DNA from: Bolinopsis microptera
Taxonomy: Eukaryota; Ctenophora; Tentaculata; Lobata; Bolinopsidae
Length of the DNA stretch: 64,000 bases
NCBI RefSeq assembly: GCF_026151205.1
Contig: NC_087075.1
Span: 3,756,359-3,820,358 of the forward strand
Reading direction: 5' to 3'
Below the pieces are notes generated by a model. It had not been told where the DNA came from. It saw nothing but the letters and a program-made list of their open reading frames with translations, and made no database searches. Shown here piece by piece: positions 50,944 to 63,138 of this stretch. The translations under genes were made by a program, and so were the position numbers. How positions within the stretch are numbered: the stretch's first letter is position 1; each line of letters begins with the position of its first letter.

Positions 50944-51592
50944 TGACATTACAAGTTTGATTACGTGTTACTGGCAGCTATGATCACTCTGGTCCTGAAA
51001 ACTACGTTAAAACATTTGTACACTCTTAAGACCAGACTTAAGATCTACGAAGCCCAGGTGGTCTCCGTCTTAATGTATAATTGTAGCTGCTGGGCTGCTT
51101 CAAAGCAGCTACTGAGTAAACTGGATATTTGCCACAGAAAGCATCTGAGGCAAATCATCAGAATGACTTACCCTAATATAATCAAAAACGACACCCTTTA
51201 CAAGAGATGTGAAGTGGTTCCACTCAGTGAGCGTGTTGCATGTGCACGATGGAGGATGCTCGGACATGTCCTTCGCAGTGATAACAACTCACCTGCACAG
51301 CTTGCATTACACTTTGCAGTAGAGAGTCAGAGTACTAAAAAAGGTAGAGTAGGCAGACACCAGTCGAACTTGCTTAGGACTATTAAATTTGATTTAGGTA
51401 GTAGGAACATTCCATTTGTAAATACAGACGATTTGTACAATTTAAGACTTTTAGCCTCTGATAGAGCGGGATGGAAGAAGTTGTTATAGCTTGTGTATCA
51501 GTATTTCTTTTTTTTTCTGGCTACTTATCAGATCTTTAAGATGTTCATTTATGTTCTATTTTTGATTTGAATAAAGTTATATAATAATAATC
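50944..51592 (+). mobile_element. LINE fragment, C-terminus of a reverse transcriptase ORF
   Basis: Open from 50965 to the stop at 51489. The blocks are LKTRLKIYEAQVVSVLMYN, CWAASKQLLSKLDICHRKHL, PLSERVACARWRMLGHVLR and a C-terminal RAGWKKLL. This order (LY.S..W......L..F....LR.I......R..RL.WLGH..R) is the conserved thumb/connection end of reverse transcriptases from RTE- or CR1-type non-LTR elements. The palm with the FADD motif is missing, so it is 5'-truncated. A tail with ttgaataaagttatataataataa follows, like a LINE 3' end. Confidence 0.75.
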
Positions 51593-51723
51593 AGGCAAAT
51601 TTGCAAACTTTGGGCAGTTCATTAATAATTAATAATCTTGTATCCTAATTATGCTAATAGTAGGTAATAATTATGCTAACATTTTCTGATATATTTATCA
51701 CTCAGCTAGCTGTGCACCAAACT

Positions 51724-54700
51724 ATGGGGTTACTATGGATCTGTCTGGCAATGCTCCTAACAATCCGATCTATTGTCGGAGATCCCACTATTCCAAAGTC
51801 CCAGGCGAACAAAGGCTTTAAGTTTCAGAGCGGAACGGGCAAGAATTTCTTCGAGATGAAGAAAAGCAGGGAGGAACCAGTGAAGAAGGAGTCAGCCATG
51901 TGCCTCGCGTTACGAGGATTGAGGGAGATGAGCAGCAGTGAGATAGCAGAGATAGTTGGGGAGGCATGTCCTGTTCAGGAAGGACAGAGCGGTACTCCCA
52001 TAGAAACAGTCCCTGTAGAAACGGGAAGTACTGGGGGCACCGGCTGCAATCCTGGAATGTCTATTGAGGAAAGGGTTACACTTCAACGGACTGAAACCAG
52101 ACTCAATCAAACTCTACTGGTACTGGAACAAATAAGATCGGAGAGTGAAGCTTTTAAAAGTGCTTTGAAGAGCACAGAGCAGCAACTCTATTCAACAGAA
52201 TTAGAACTGGCACAAACCAAATCAGATCTGGATAGCAAAGCGCTTCAACTCAATTCAACAGAATTAGAACTGGCACAAACCAAATCAGATCTGGATAGCA
52301 AAGCGCTTCAACTCAATTCAACAGAATTAGAACTGGCACAAACCAAATCAGATCTGGATAGCAAAGCGCTTCAACTCAATTCAACAGAATTAGAACTGGC
52401 ACAAACCAAATCAGATCTGGATAGCAAAGCGCTTCAACTCAATTCTACAGAAATAGAAATGAAAATGGCACAAACCCAATTGTATGTGGATAGCATGGTG
52501 GAACTACTCAATTCAATAGAATTAGAACTGGTACAGACTAAATCAGATCTTGATAGCAAAGCGCTTCAACTCAATTCAACAGAATTAGAACTGGCACAGA
52601 CTAAATCAGATCTTGATAGCAAAGCGCTTCAACTCAATTCAACAGAATTAGAACTGGCACAGACTAAATCAGATCTCGATAGCAAAGCGCTTCAACTCGA
52701 CTCAACAGAATTAGAACTACTGGCACGGACCAAATCTGATCTGGATAACAAAGCGCTTCAACTCAATTCAACAGAATTAGAACTGGCACAGACCAAATCA
52801 GATCTTGAAAACAAAGCGCTTCAACTCAACTCAACAGAATTAGAACTGGCACAGACCAAATCAGATCTTGAAAATAAAGCGCTTCAACTCAATTCAACAG
52901 AATTAGAACTGGCACAGACCAAATCAGATCTTGAAAATAAAGCGCTTCAACTCAACTCAACAGAATTAGAACTGGCACAGACCAAATCAGATCTTGAAAG
53001 TAAAGCGCTTCAACTCAATTCAACAGAATTAGAACTTGCACAGACCAAATCAGATCTTGAAAGCAAAGCGCTTCAACTGGAATCAACAGAGCTAACATCT
53101 GAACATGCCGAAATAGAGAAGTACCAGTCCATTCTGGAAATAAAATGTAAGTCCAAAACTTTTTGTCAGTTAAAATTATTCATGTTTTACACTTAGAACT
53201 TATAAGTAAATATTTACTACTACTAGATGAGGTATTTACTACTACTAGATGAGGTAACATATAAGAAAAGGAAATTATTGTGCGAAAGGTTTATAAGTAA
53301 TTATAGTAGCCATATAGACTATTTTGCCTCAGCTTGCTCAAGTGCGACTGAACAGAGCCCAATCTATGGTGACTACAGTTGGACTGAAACTGAGCCCTTT
53401 TCTTACGCACACCTGCCCTGTGTACACAATGTAAGTTTTGTTAAAATCTCAAATAATCACCAGAGATCATGCAACTAGAGTCTGAACTGATTTAATTCAA
53501 CCTCGTAAGACAACCGGATGACTTTTAACAATCGCTATTCGCTTCACAATGCCACTTAGTATCATGAACATTATAACAGTAAAATAATCTTTCAGGGAGA
53601 ACAAAATGCCCGAAAGTTTTGTTTGATTTCTGGAGAATTTGACGCTACGAATTTCACACTCTGTAGATCTCCTGCAGCTGGGCAAATAGAAAACATTCTA
53701 TCGGTAATTACCTGATTTTATATTAATCATACTCGTGCTACATAATTATGTGCTTTTGCATTACTGATATACTTTATGAAGGATCATCAGCAAGCTAGGA
53801 AAGTATTTATATTCTAATTATCAGCTTTTACATTACTGATACTTTAAACCTGAAATAATCTGTAAAATGCTATAGCTGATGTCTTGATGATATGCTACTG
53901 ATACTGCTAAACCCCAAATAAATTGTCAATACCACAGCTGATAGAATCCTAACCTAATAACAGATCTCGAGTACATCTTAACAAAACCTAAATTCCCCAC
54001 CAGGAAATTGAGAGCGTGACGACAGAATCACAAAATCGTCTATCAGAGGATCTGACACAGCTAACAGCTGAGTCAGGAGACAAAATGGGCGCTGACGATG
54101 TTCAGAATATCGCAAACATGGTCGGGATATTCACTGCCTCCCCGGACATGGAGTTGTCTGACAAAACTTTAGACAATCTTATCTCCGTGGTGGACAATAT
54201 TCAAGATAAAACAGTGCTGGAGTCGATGCAAGACGAGGAAGCAGGCAGATCCTTCAGAGGGGCTACTGTTACTATTGCTAGCAAGCTCGCTAAAAACCAG
54301 GATTCTTTGAAAGCAGGAAACTCACTTGGTATGCTGCCCCACTTTTATATGATTATTTAATTGCTTAGTTTACAAAAATAACTTTAGTACATTAAGCATA
54401 AGGTAGCATTAATTTTCCTGTAAGTTAACAGGGATTAAACCAAGTTTAAAAGTTAGTAACCACTACATTTATGAATAACTTATGACCTAGAATGTGTTTT
54501 AATAACAAGGTTAGCTGTATAGTGAAATCGCATCTTGTCGCATTATCAAGTCTCATCTTGTACAAGGCGGTATTGTATCATACTCACATAATGATATCAC
54601 GTGGTACCCAGGTTTTGGAGTTGCCAAGGTGACTGTAACAGGAAAATCAGAAAGAAAGAATTTATTAGTTCTAGCTGGTGACACGAACTCTCTGATTGGG

Positions 54701-57700
54701 AGCACCAATGACGCTGACGACAAATCCAAGAGATTTTTCTCTGTAAATATTGTTGTTTTTATTGGTTTTTAACAACTTATAATTTATGTTTTTGTCAAAC
54801 TTAATTAACTTTTACTTATATCTATTTAATACAATCGATCAGTATTACTATCATTACAAATATAGCAGTCTATACTCTTCCTTTTCTAAACGTAGAAACC
54901 TTCTCGGACAGGCTGAATTAGAAACATCAGAGACTGAAGTAGCGACAGCGGTTTACTACATCTCAGATAAAGCTTTCCCTTCCAGAGCTCTGTCCTCATC
55001 TGGAGAGGATGCTATTAAAAGAATTGCTCAGGGTATCAGCAGAGTTTTAGATAACGATAATCTCTCTGGAAATGTTAGTAGTCTTGATTAATGTTACTGC
55101 TATAGTGCACGTGTAAATTGTAGTAATGTTTTTGATGATCATCTCAATTCCTAGCTCATGAAATTTATTTTGCATCAAAAATAAGAGGAACTAGGTGGGA
55201 TATTAAACACTTCGCTCAAAATAAACCATTACTACAACTTCAGTAAATATCTCTAACTAATATGATTACTACTATTTCAGGAGGTATCTCTAGTGGCTAC
55301 GGTTATCTCTGACATCAACATTGTCGACACAAACTCGTCTCAGATAACCCCTTTGAGACCCAACAAGACAGCTGTCGTCAAATTTAAAGTTCCGGTACGT
55401 TTTTATACGAATTTTGTATAAAAACTTGTCCATTGTATTACCGCGTTAGAGTGAAGCACCTTAAATTGTTATTTGATCAGCTAACCAAACAGCAAACTAA
55501 CGAATCAATCAACTTTCCCCAGAAAGACACTGAGTTGAAGGTACACAGCTTCGTAAAGAGAAAATTACTGGTCACGAGCAAGGTCATGTGCAAGTTTTAT
55601 AACGAATCAGGTATGACACCATTACCAAAATAGCATTTTAACTCTTATTTCAGATGGTTTCATCATTCAATTTGTTTTAATTTACATATCAACCTGTGCG
55701 AGTGAGTTGTTGATGCCTCGTTAAAATAACCCGTTTTAGAGCAAGCTTGGAGTGAGGCGGGTTGTAAGACGACTGTTGAGTACGACCAGTATTCAGGAGC
55801 AACTGATGTAACGTGTCACAGTGATCATTTAACTAGTTTTGCAGTTCTCATGGTAAGCTATTAAGAACTTAACGAGTGAAAAATTAAATCTTTATCTTGG
55901 TAATAAGGAGATTTCCCCAGAAGTCAGCTCACAATAAATTAAACGATCAAGAAGGCTACACTGTAGTATTAAAGTTGAAAACCGTACACAATCAAGTCGC
56001 AAAAATAAAATGCTTTTCTCCTAACCATGCAACTATAAGTATACTGTTTTGCACGTGCTGACGATAGTTAACTATATTACAGACCCTGTCAAGCGAGCAA
56101 GGGCACGGCGAGGAGGAGGTTTCGGACGTGCTGCTAGCTACCAGTTTAGTGTGCTTGGTACTGACATTGGCAGCAATCCTACCTCATAGGTTAGTTCCTC
56201 CGACCTTTACCAATTGTTGAAATTCGACATCTAGCGTAATTTAGCGTCATCTAGCGTTATCTAGCGCGAAATGACACTAGATAGCGACAATTAGCGACAA
56301 TGTCGTCGCACCTACAATTTGCATTGGCTGCTATCTTACCTCATAGATTAATTTAAAAGTTACTCTGCATGATCACCAAATAGTTGTAGGACGACAATTA
56401 TTAATTTGAAAAACAGCAACAACTTAAATATTATATAAACCCTCTTTACAACTTCAAGCCAGCAGTTTTTTACGTTAATTTTGATTTAAATTTCAATTAG
56501 ATGTATCCTCAAAAGTCTCATAATTCAGTACCATATAAAGGTTTACCTTGTTTTCAGAGAGATTATGAAGATGTTACCCACCAGAGTAAACCTAATGCTT
56601 GTTCTCGCACTTATATTCTCAATTATATGCTTCTTCTTGATGGATTTCTTTGTGTCTGAAGAGGAAACCGTTGATACACACATCTCGTGTTCAATTGTAA
56701 GCTAAACCTGTAATTCATATAAGACCTGTAATTCATATAAAACATTAAACCTGTAATTTATATAAAACATATAAAACCTGTAATTCATATAAAACTCTAA
56801 TTCATATAAAACATATAAAAAATAATATCTGTAGCTGCGGGAGGTCCGTGCTTTATTTTGTTAGTGATTGTTACCATTTATCTCAGATTGAGTTCTAACT
56901 CAACTATCTGCCTCAGATTGCGTTCTTGCTCAACTATTTCTGGCTGTGTCAACTGAGTTGGATGGTTATCGAAGCAGTGACTATGTATTTTTCTGTAGTG
57001 AAGGTTTTCAACACATATCTTCGTAGACCCATGTTGAAATACAGTGTGGCTGGATGGCTTCTACCCGCTATTTTCCCTTTGGTTGGACTGGTTTGGGGCG
57101 GTTCAGATTTCGCTGATCCCAAAACGTTAGTTACTGATTCGGATTCCGATTAATTTGATATAATATAACTGATAATAATAATACCGGATACCACCATTAA
57201 ATTATTAAAGTACGAATCCGCGCCAAATGTGATACCCCGCACTTAATTTAGCGCAAAATGTTATACCCCGGACTTTCATAGCGCCAAATGTGATACCCCG
57301 CACTTTTATAGCGCCAAATGTGATACCCCGCACTTTTGGCGCCAAATGTGATACCCTACACCTAATTTAGCGCCAAATTTAATATCCCGCACTTATGACG
57401 CACTTTCAGATGCTTTGTGAGAAGACCCTACGGTTTTGTGTCTTTCTACGGACCTGTAGTAGTCGGAGTTACAATAAACTGGATTCTATTTTTCTACATA
57501 GCTCGAGTCATCTTATCAATGGCATCCAGTACAGCCAAGCCCGAGAAAATGAAGGTGTCCAGCGTTAAGATGAGATCGGTTAGTTATTTTAGGAATTGGG
57601 AATGATGGTGTGAGGGGTGTGGTAGCATGATGGGTTGGGTTTCAGATAGAGCAGAATGCTTATAGTGTGTAATGTTAGTCAATATATCTCAACTTAAACT

Positions 57701-58722
57701 CCTTATATCTTCAGAGGCAGCTCCGTTCTGCACTGATCGTGTCTACTTTCCTTGGTCTGGGATGGATTACGGGATTCTTCCTGCTCATGAACAACTCCAA
57801 CTATTCTGAAATCAACACGGCAATCAGATGGCTATTCATATTGGTAAATGCACCTCAAGTAAGTTACTGTTAGCATTAAGGTAAGTTACTTTTTGCATTG
57901 GTATTACAAAAAAAATAAATGTTTGTTTAAGTTAAACCCATTATTGTTCATCACGTGCTAGTTATATTGTTTCAATTTTCTAAACTTGGACCTCAGAACA
58001 AATATTTCAGGGGCTGTTTATTTTCCTGTTCTACGTCGTCCTAAAGGATGAGGTCAGAAGATTTTGGGAATCCAGGATCACACATGTGGGACGCTCACTT
58101 GGTCTTGTCAGTTCTAAAAAAGGTAGGATATCATCTAAATTAGCCTTGAAATTCCGTGTGCAGATGATTTATTTGAAGCGCCTCAGAAATTCACTGATCC
58201 CATAAATAAAAACTGCAGTAGGGTCATTTTATTCACTCGTCAAAAGGTTTCCATCACAACATAAGTTAATGCTGTATAACATGTTTTAACATTTGATCAA
58301 CGAATTTTAATCTAACATAAAAGTGTAATGCCGAAACATATCTGGCTATATCTACATTTCAGGCTCCAGACTCTCCAGATCCCAAAGCGGATTCTCCTCC
58401 GAATATACAGGTACAGTTTTATTTGTAATGAGCTTATTCGAGCTTCAAACTTTTGCTTCAAACTTTTGACTGACATTTATGATACCTTAATATACTATTA
58501 CGATATGTGACCACTATATTATATTCATGATGTAATAAAATAATACCTAGGTATTGTTTGTTATAATTTTTATAATTTTTAATAATTACAACAATCAACT
58601 TTCCCGTAGGGGTGGCAAAAGATGAAATCGTTGAGTTCAAGTCTACTAAGTCGAGCATCAGATCAAAAGTATCCAGCATCAAAAGCACTAAGCTGTCGCA
58701 CCAGCGTAGTTTCGAGGGCTAG
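51724..58722 (+). CDS. Adhesion GPCR with 21-residue coiled-coil repeats, HRM-like, GAIN/GPS and 7TM, 17 exons
   Basis: Model: join(51724..53146, 53249..53430, 53596..53703, 54004..54328, 54567..54742, 54912..55073, 55281..55394, 55523..55610, 55740..55852, 56083..56189, 56558..56696, 56917..57125, 57410..57578, 57715..57858, 58011..58122, 58363..58410, 58610..58722), 3732 nt, 1243 residues, phases closing at all 16 junctions. Order: signal peptide (MGLLWICLAMLLTIRSIVG); coiled coil of about 14 repeats (STELELAQTKSDLDSKALQLN) to about residue 460; a hormone-receptor-like motif GDYSWTETEPFSYAHLPC; GAIN helices; GPS ending CHSDHLTSFAVLM, expected self-cleavage between Leu890 and Thr891; seven membrane segments from about 909 to 1163 (TM3 IAFLLNYFWLCQLSWMVIEA, TM6 STFLGLGWITGFF); a Ser/Lys-rich tail. 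The usual last GPS Cys is Ser. Two acceptor regions are tandemly duplicated. The upstream ATG at 51673 lacks a signal peptide and is less likely. Confidence 0.9.
52185..53090 (+). repeat. 63-bp coding minisatellite
   Basis: About 14 units, each 21 codons (three heptads), within the first exon. The units fall into groups by codon usage (gatctggatagc, gatcttgatagc, gatcttgaaaac), showing serial block amplification. One unit in the middle (MKMAQTQLYVDSMVELLNSI) is strongly diverged and another has an inserted Leu. Confidence 0.95.
56706..56822. repeat. Intronic tandem repeat of cctgtaattcatataaaac
   Basis: About five imperfect copies between the TM2 and TM3 exons of the adhesion GPCR. Confidence 0.85.
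57214..57396. repeat. About 30-bp tandem repeat (gcgccaaatgtgataccccgcactt)
   Basis: Six copies with indels in the intron between the TM4 and TM5 exons. Confidence 0.9.
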
Positions 58723-58749
58723 TGCCATCTCTACCATACTAGTAGGATA

Positions 58750-58755
58750 AATAAA
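58750..58755 (+). promoter_or_regulatory. AATAAA, likely poly(A) signal of the adhesion GPCR
   Basis: Only 28 nt after the stop codon, giving a very short 3' UTR if used. Confidence 0.55.
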
Positions 58756-59642
58756 GTAGCCTACAAAATCAGTTCTACAATTTCATGATAAGAGAAGATT
58801 GTACCTCACTGATAACGAGGTCTCCCGTAACGTTACAGCGCAGTTGTTCGGGACGAGATTATAAACACTTAAACAGTAAAGAAATGAGAGCGATAAGGTT
58901 GGAGCCCCGCACACATGTTACATCAACTATTAGTATTACATATTGTAACATGATGCCAGAAGAGGCTTAATTCGGCTGTATTAAATATTTGTTTTGAAAA
59001 TTACAGTGGTCGCACTAACGTGGAACAGACTGTTTTTCAGATGTCGCATTTGAAATTTCCCACGGCCGCTGATCTAACATTAATTAAAGGAAATATATAA
59101 ATAAAAAGAAATATAAATCTATACCCTTAAAACTAGTAAACAGTAAGACTTGTAAATTGACATCTTAATTTTTAATTGACATCTTAATTTTTAATTTAAT
59201 TTTCTGCCTTGAATAAGTTAATTATCAATTAATTGCTAGTATGTAATATGCTATTACTATCAATAACCAAAAACGTCTATCAAATGATCGTTCAGTTATT
59301 ACGTAATCTCTATCATATACAAAAGTTATTTTATTTGGAACAGAACATCTGTGCGCTGTTTATTTCTATTTCAAAAATTAACATTAGAAAAAAAGCGCGG
59401 GCCCATACCATGTTATGAGTAAAACACAATTTGCGGTGCAAATAAAAAATAAACAAAAATTAGAATCTACTATCGAGGTATTATTTTTAACGGTCAATCA
59501 AGGTACTATATCTATAGGCTAGAGCATTATTTTAAAAAGTTAATGTATTATTTCTATTTCCATAAGTCAAGATTACTCCAAATGTTGATGGTTTCTTTAA
59601 TCCTGCTTTGCATTTCGTTGATTCTACCCATCACACTGCTCA
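58756..59642. other. Region between convergent genes
   Basis: Separates the plus-strand adhesion GPCR from the minus-strand pentraxin-like gene. A small duplication of gacatcttaatttttaatt lies at 59158-59196. No gene seen. Confidence 0.45.
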
Positions 59643-60287
59643 TCAGACATTCTGGCCCGGACATGTCTTCAGCAGTATATCTTCCCATTTCAATACTCTG
59701 ACGTCATCATGTTCCTCCTCTACTGCAGAACACAGTCCTGAAGTAAACATCTTCTCTACATCAGACGACTTCAGCTGTTCCGAGTACAAGTTAAACTTGT
59801 GTAGTTGACCGCCGAACACGTACTCGTAGTCATCTGAGCTGGATATAGCATATTTTCCCATCACGATATGTCCTGCCGGTGCAAGTTCTCTAGCTGGAGT
59901 AGTACAGTTACCCACTTCCTCCCCATCAAGGTACACGGTTAGTCCTCCAGACATCGCCCAGGTGAGACAGTAGTGGAACCAGACTGACTGGCCTGGAAAC
60001 TTGCTTTGCAGTACCACGTTGTATCCGTCCACATAGTTAAATCCGCCGTTACTTCCTATCAAGATCTCATCTGGGGATGAGTGGATATTGAATACTATCG
60101 GGTAATTTGCAGTGTGCAATCTTTTTACCCACGCACATGCTGAAAATGCGCTCAGTGATGTCATCTCAGTCTCGAAACTGATATAATCTTCAACTGTTTT
60201 ACCAAATTCAAGCGCATGGAGTCGTGTGTCTGTGTCACCAGCACCAATAGCAGGGACCACGACGAATACGAAAATCGAGAGAAGCAT
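59643..60287 (-). CDS. Secreted pentraxin-like (LamG-fold) protein, single exon
   Basis: 214 residues from the ATG at 60287; in-frame sequence upstream has no ATG. A signal peptide (MLLSIFVFVVVPAIGAG) is followed by one pentraxin-type domain covering almost the whole protein. Hallmarks in order: LEFGKTVEDYISFET, AFSACAWVKR, WFHYCLTWAMSGGLTVYLDG, FGGQLHKFNLYSEQL and VLKWEDI near the end. The Cys pair at SAC..YC corresponds to the conserved pentraxin disulfide. Known pentraxins are secreted, calcium-dependent pattern-recognition oligomers; some are also N-terminal domains of adhesion GPCRs. After the stop, the next frame stays open for 39 codons (MSSVMGRINEMQSRIKETIN), so a frameshift or alternative end is possible. 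Confidence 0.85.
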   Translation of the reverse strand: MLLSIFVFVVVPAIGAGDTDTRLHALEFGKTVEDYISFETEMTSLSAFSACAWVKRLHTANYPIVFNIHSSPDEILIGSNGGFNYVDGYNVVLQSKFPGQSVWFHYCLTWAMSGGLTVYLDGEEVGNCTTPARELAPAGHIVMGKYAISSSDDYEYVFGGQLHKFNLYSEQLKSSDVEKMFTSGLCSAVEEEHDDVRVLKWEDILLKTCPGQNV

Positions 60288-61342
60288 TGGAATCTCTAGA
60301 TCGCAACAAACTCGGGGCACAGTCGGATTACGGTTTGAAAGTTTGAGCTCTGTATATTGGTGAGATATCTACAGTCTAGATAGTGAGTAAAATTCCAGTC
60401 ACAGCGGTCTTTAAGATGATTGAACTCACAAATAAAAGAAGGATTTTAAAAACGGATTACAGCAGCTGGTGATTCAATAATAAAATATCCCTTAAACTTC
60501 AAATTTAGAGTTGAAATTAACATGAATCTTAATTCTATTTTGGTAAACTCTCTCCCGCAGAAGCACCTGTGGTACAAACTGGTCACAGGACGCAGTCGTG
60601 TTTATGTCGTTCACTAACTCTAAGGTTTTCTAGCGATCAGAGCTTTCAAAGGAGAAATCAATAATTTAGCAAGGCGGCGGTTAAACCGCGTGACGGTTCA
60701 CGGGACAGGCTAAGAATAAGAACTATTGTTGTGACTGGATCATGATCGCATCTGTTATAGATGTTAACACAAACTCTCAAACAGTCATATAAGTACCTCT
60801 CATATTCCATAGCTGATCGGGGGGGGGGGGGTTGCTCTACACTTTTTTACACCTTACATTAGAAAAAGATAAAGTTTAAATTTAATAAAGTGACATTTTT
60901 GTCTCATCAAATGTATGTTGTACCCATCGTTGTTAAGTACGCCGAAAAACCGGTCGAAAACACGCCGTTTGTCAAAATTCTAAGAAATACGTGGAATACG
61001 GCCCATTTTGCGGTTCCAAAAAAACATTTTTTGATGTTTAATTTTGTCCAAATACGCAGTACGTTGTTATAATTAACGTACGCAAGTAAAGTACTTATGG
61101 CTTAGTTATTAGTACATTGTACATCAGCTGCCACTCGCCGCACATCTGACATTATGAATATAACCTGCCTAATCAGTAATTGGCATCATAATCTGCTTGA
61201 ATACAAATTGCTACCAAAATGGTCATTCATTTAATGAATCTATGAAATGCAAGAAAAAAATGCACGTTTTGTTGTTTTTGAAAGAAGAAATGGTATAGGT
61301 AGCCCTATACAAAGCTAGGACTAAGTTCAAAGTTACATTTAC
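60288..61342. other. Intergenic, upstream of the pentraxin-like gene
   Basis: Holds the promoter of the minus-strand gene, not resolvable by eye, and a run of ten or more G at about 60821. No gene seen. Confidence 0.4.
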
Positions 61343-61442
61343 CTGGGGAACTCAGGCTATCATGTTCAACTTCATAAACATAGAGATTAGGCGGAATGAC
61401 AGGCTGAGCGGCCCAGTAAAGTTACATGACATGTGTAGTCAG

Positions 61443-62032
61443 TGTAATAAGCGCCAAGCGCGAGCACAGAACTTTTTTTCTCCGATTTCGATAAATTTGG
61501 TACCAAAAGTTGTCTAAAAATGTGAATAAAATAAATCCACCGTGTAGCAATTTTCGGAAAAAATGCTACACGGCGCTTGTTCGCCGCGCGTGCTTTTTTC
61601 GCGCAAATTTTTAGTTTTTGGCCTATAACTTTCACATTTTAAATTATTATCACATAGTTATTATGGTATCGTAATCAGCTCATCGAGACGAAACTTTTAG
61701 TACTAATATTTTAAGATTTAAAGGATTTTTTTTCGAAAGTTTTAAATATTATAATTTTGGTACCAAAAGTTGCGTCTGATTAAGCTCATTACGATTCTGT
61801 AAGAATTATTTCAAAATATTCAATATTTTAGGAGTTATAGGCATTTTAAGCAATAAATTAACCATTTTTCGTCCATAGTACACTTTTGCAATGCACAGGA
61901 GGCCCACATACATCTCAACGAATCGTGCTACACGGTGAATTTTCATTATTCACAGTTAAAGGCAACTTTTGGTACCAAATTTATCAAAATCAGAGACAAA
62001 AAATTCTGTGCCAACTCATGGCGCTTATTACA
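61443..62032. mobile_element. 590-bp MITE with long inverted ends
   Basis: The ends are TGTAATAAGCGCC and inverted copy. The arms run about 100 bp each and share aaatttggtaccaaaagttg, cagaattttt and ctacacggtg. Flanks tagtcag/tagactag may be a decayed 7-8 bp target duplication. No coding capacity; class not certain. Confidence 0.75.
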
Positions 62033-62290
62033 TAGACTAGTGGTCCGTGCGCCGCGCATTATAATCTGATTAGAATTTAATCGACATAATATATCAAGTT
62101 GCACATGAGGAAACGCGCAAGTCTTGGCTCTAAACATTTGTTTGTCGGTTTCACTCGGTTGTGACAGATTTGAACGAAGTACTCAAAAAGCTTTTGAGAA
62201 ATACGTATTCGTAATTCGTATGCCGTACGTTTATATTTATAAGATTAAAGATACGCTACGTTGAGACGTTGAGATATTGTAATTCTTAAT

Positions 62291-63138
62291 CACAATGCTG
62301 GCAAGCATTACCGTCGCCCTTATATTCACAATACTATTTACCCCCTATACTAGTATATCCCCTTTATTGTTTTCCAGGCATTAAGATTCATCGAAAGTAG
62401 TTCAGCAGGCATATTTAAGTTCAAAACATTCTAATTCAATGTTAAAGATGACAGGAATAAGAAATAGTTATGTGGAGGTTTTTAAGAAATTTGCGCAAAA
62501 TACGCGCCAGCATGTTATACGAAATTAGGTAAAAAACCCAAAATCGCCATATTCAGGTGCCATAAGAACCATGTTAAAACTGAGTTAGAGATATGAAACT
62601 TTGCAGGGCGTCTAGACCTTGACCAAATCGACTGTAAAAAAATTTCATGTTTCAGGAGTATCGGCAAGTGGGTTTTCTGGAACCCCTGTTTTACAACAGA
62701 TTGTCGTGAAGTATATCACAATGCTGGCAAGCATTACCGTCGCCCTTATATTCACAATACTATTTACCCCCTATACTATTATATCCCCTTTATTGATTTC
62801 CAGGCATTAAGACTCATCGAAAGTAGATCAGCAGGTACATTTAAGTTCAAAACATTCTAATTCAATGTTAAAGATGACAGGAATAAGAAATAGTTATATG
62901 GAGGTTTTTAAGAAATTTGCGCAAAATACGCGCCAGCATGTTATACGAAATTAGGTAAAAAACCCAAAATCGCCATATTCAGGTGCCTTAAAAACCATGT
63001 TAAAATTGAGTTAGAGATCTGAAACTTTGCAGGGCGTCTAGACCTTGTCCAAATCGACTGTAAAAAAAATTTCATGTTTCAGGAGTATCGTGAAGTGGGT
63101 TTTCTGGAACCCCTGTTTTACAACAGATTGTCGTGAAG
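62291..63138. repeat. 426-bp tandem duplication
   Basis: Copy 1 62291-62716 and copy 2 62717-63138, differing at only a few positions. Each contains cacaatgctggcaagcatta at its start and aacccctgttttacaacaga at its end. Confidence 0.93.
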
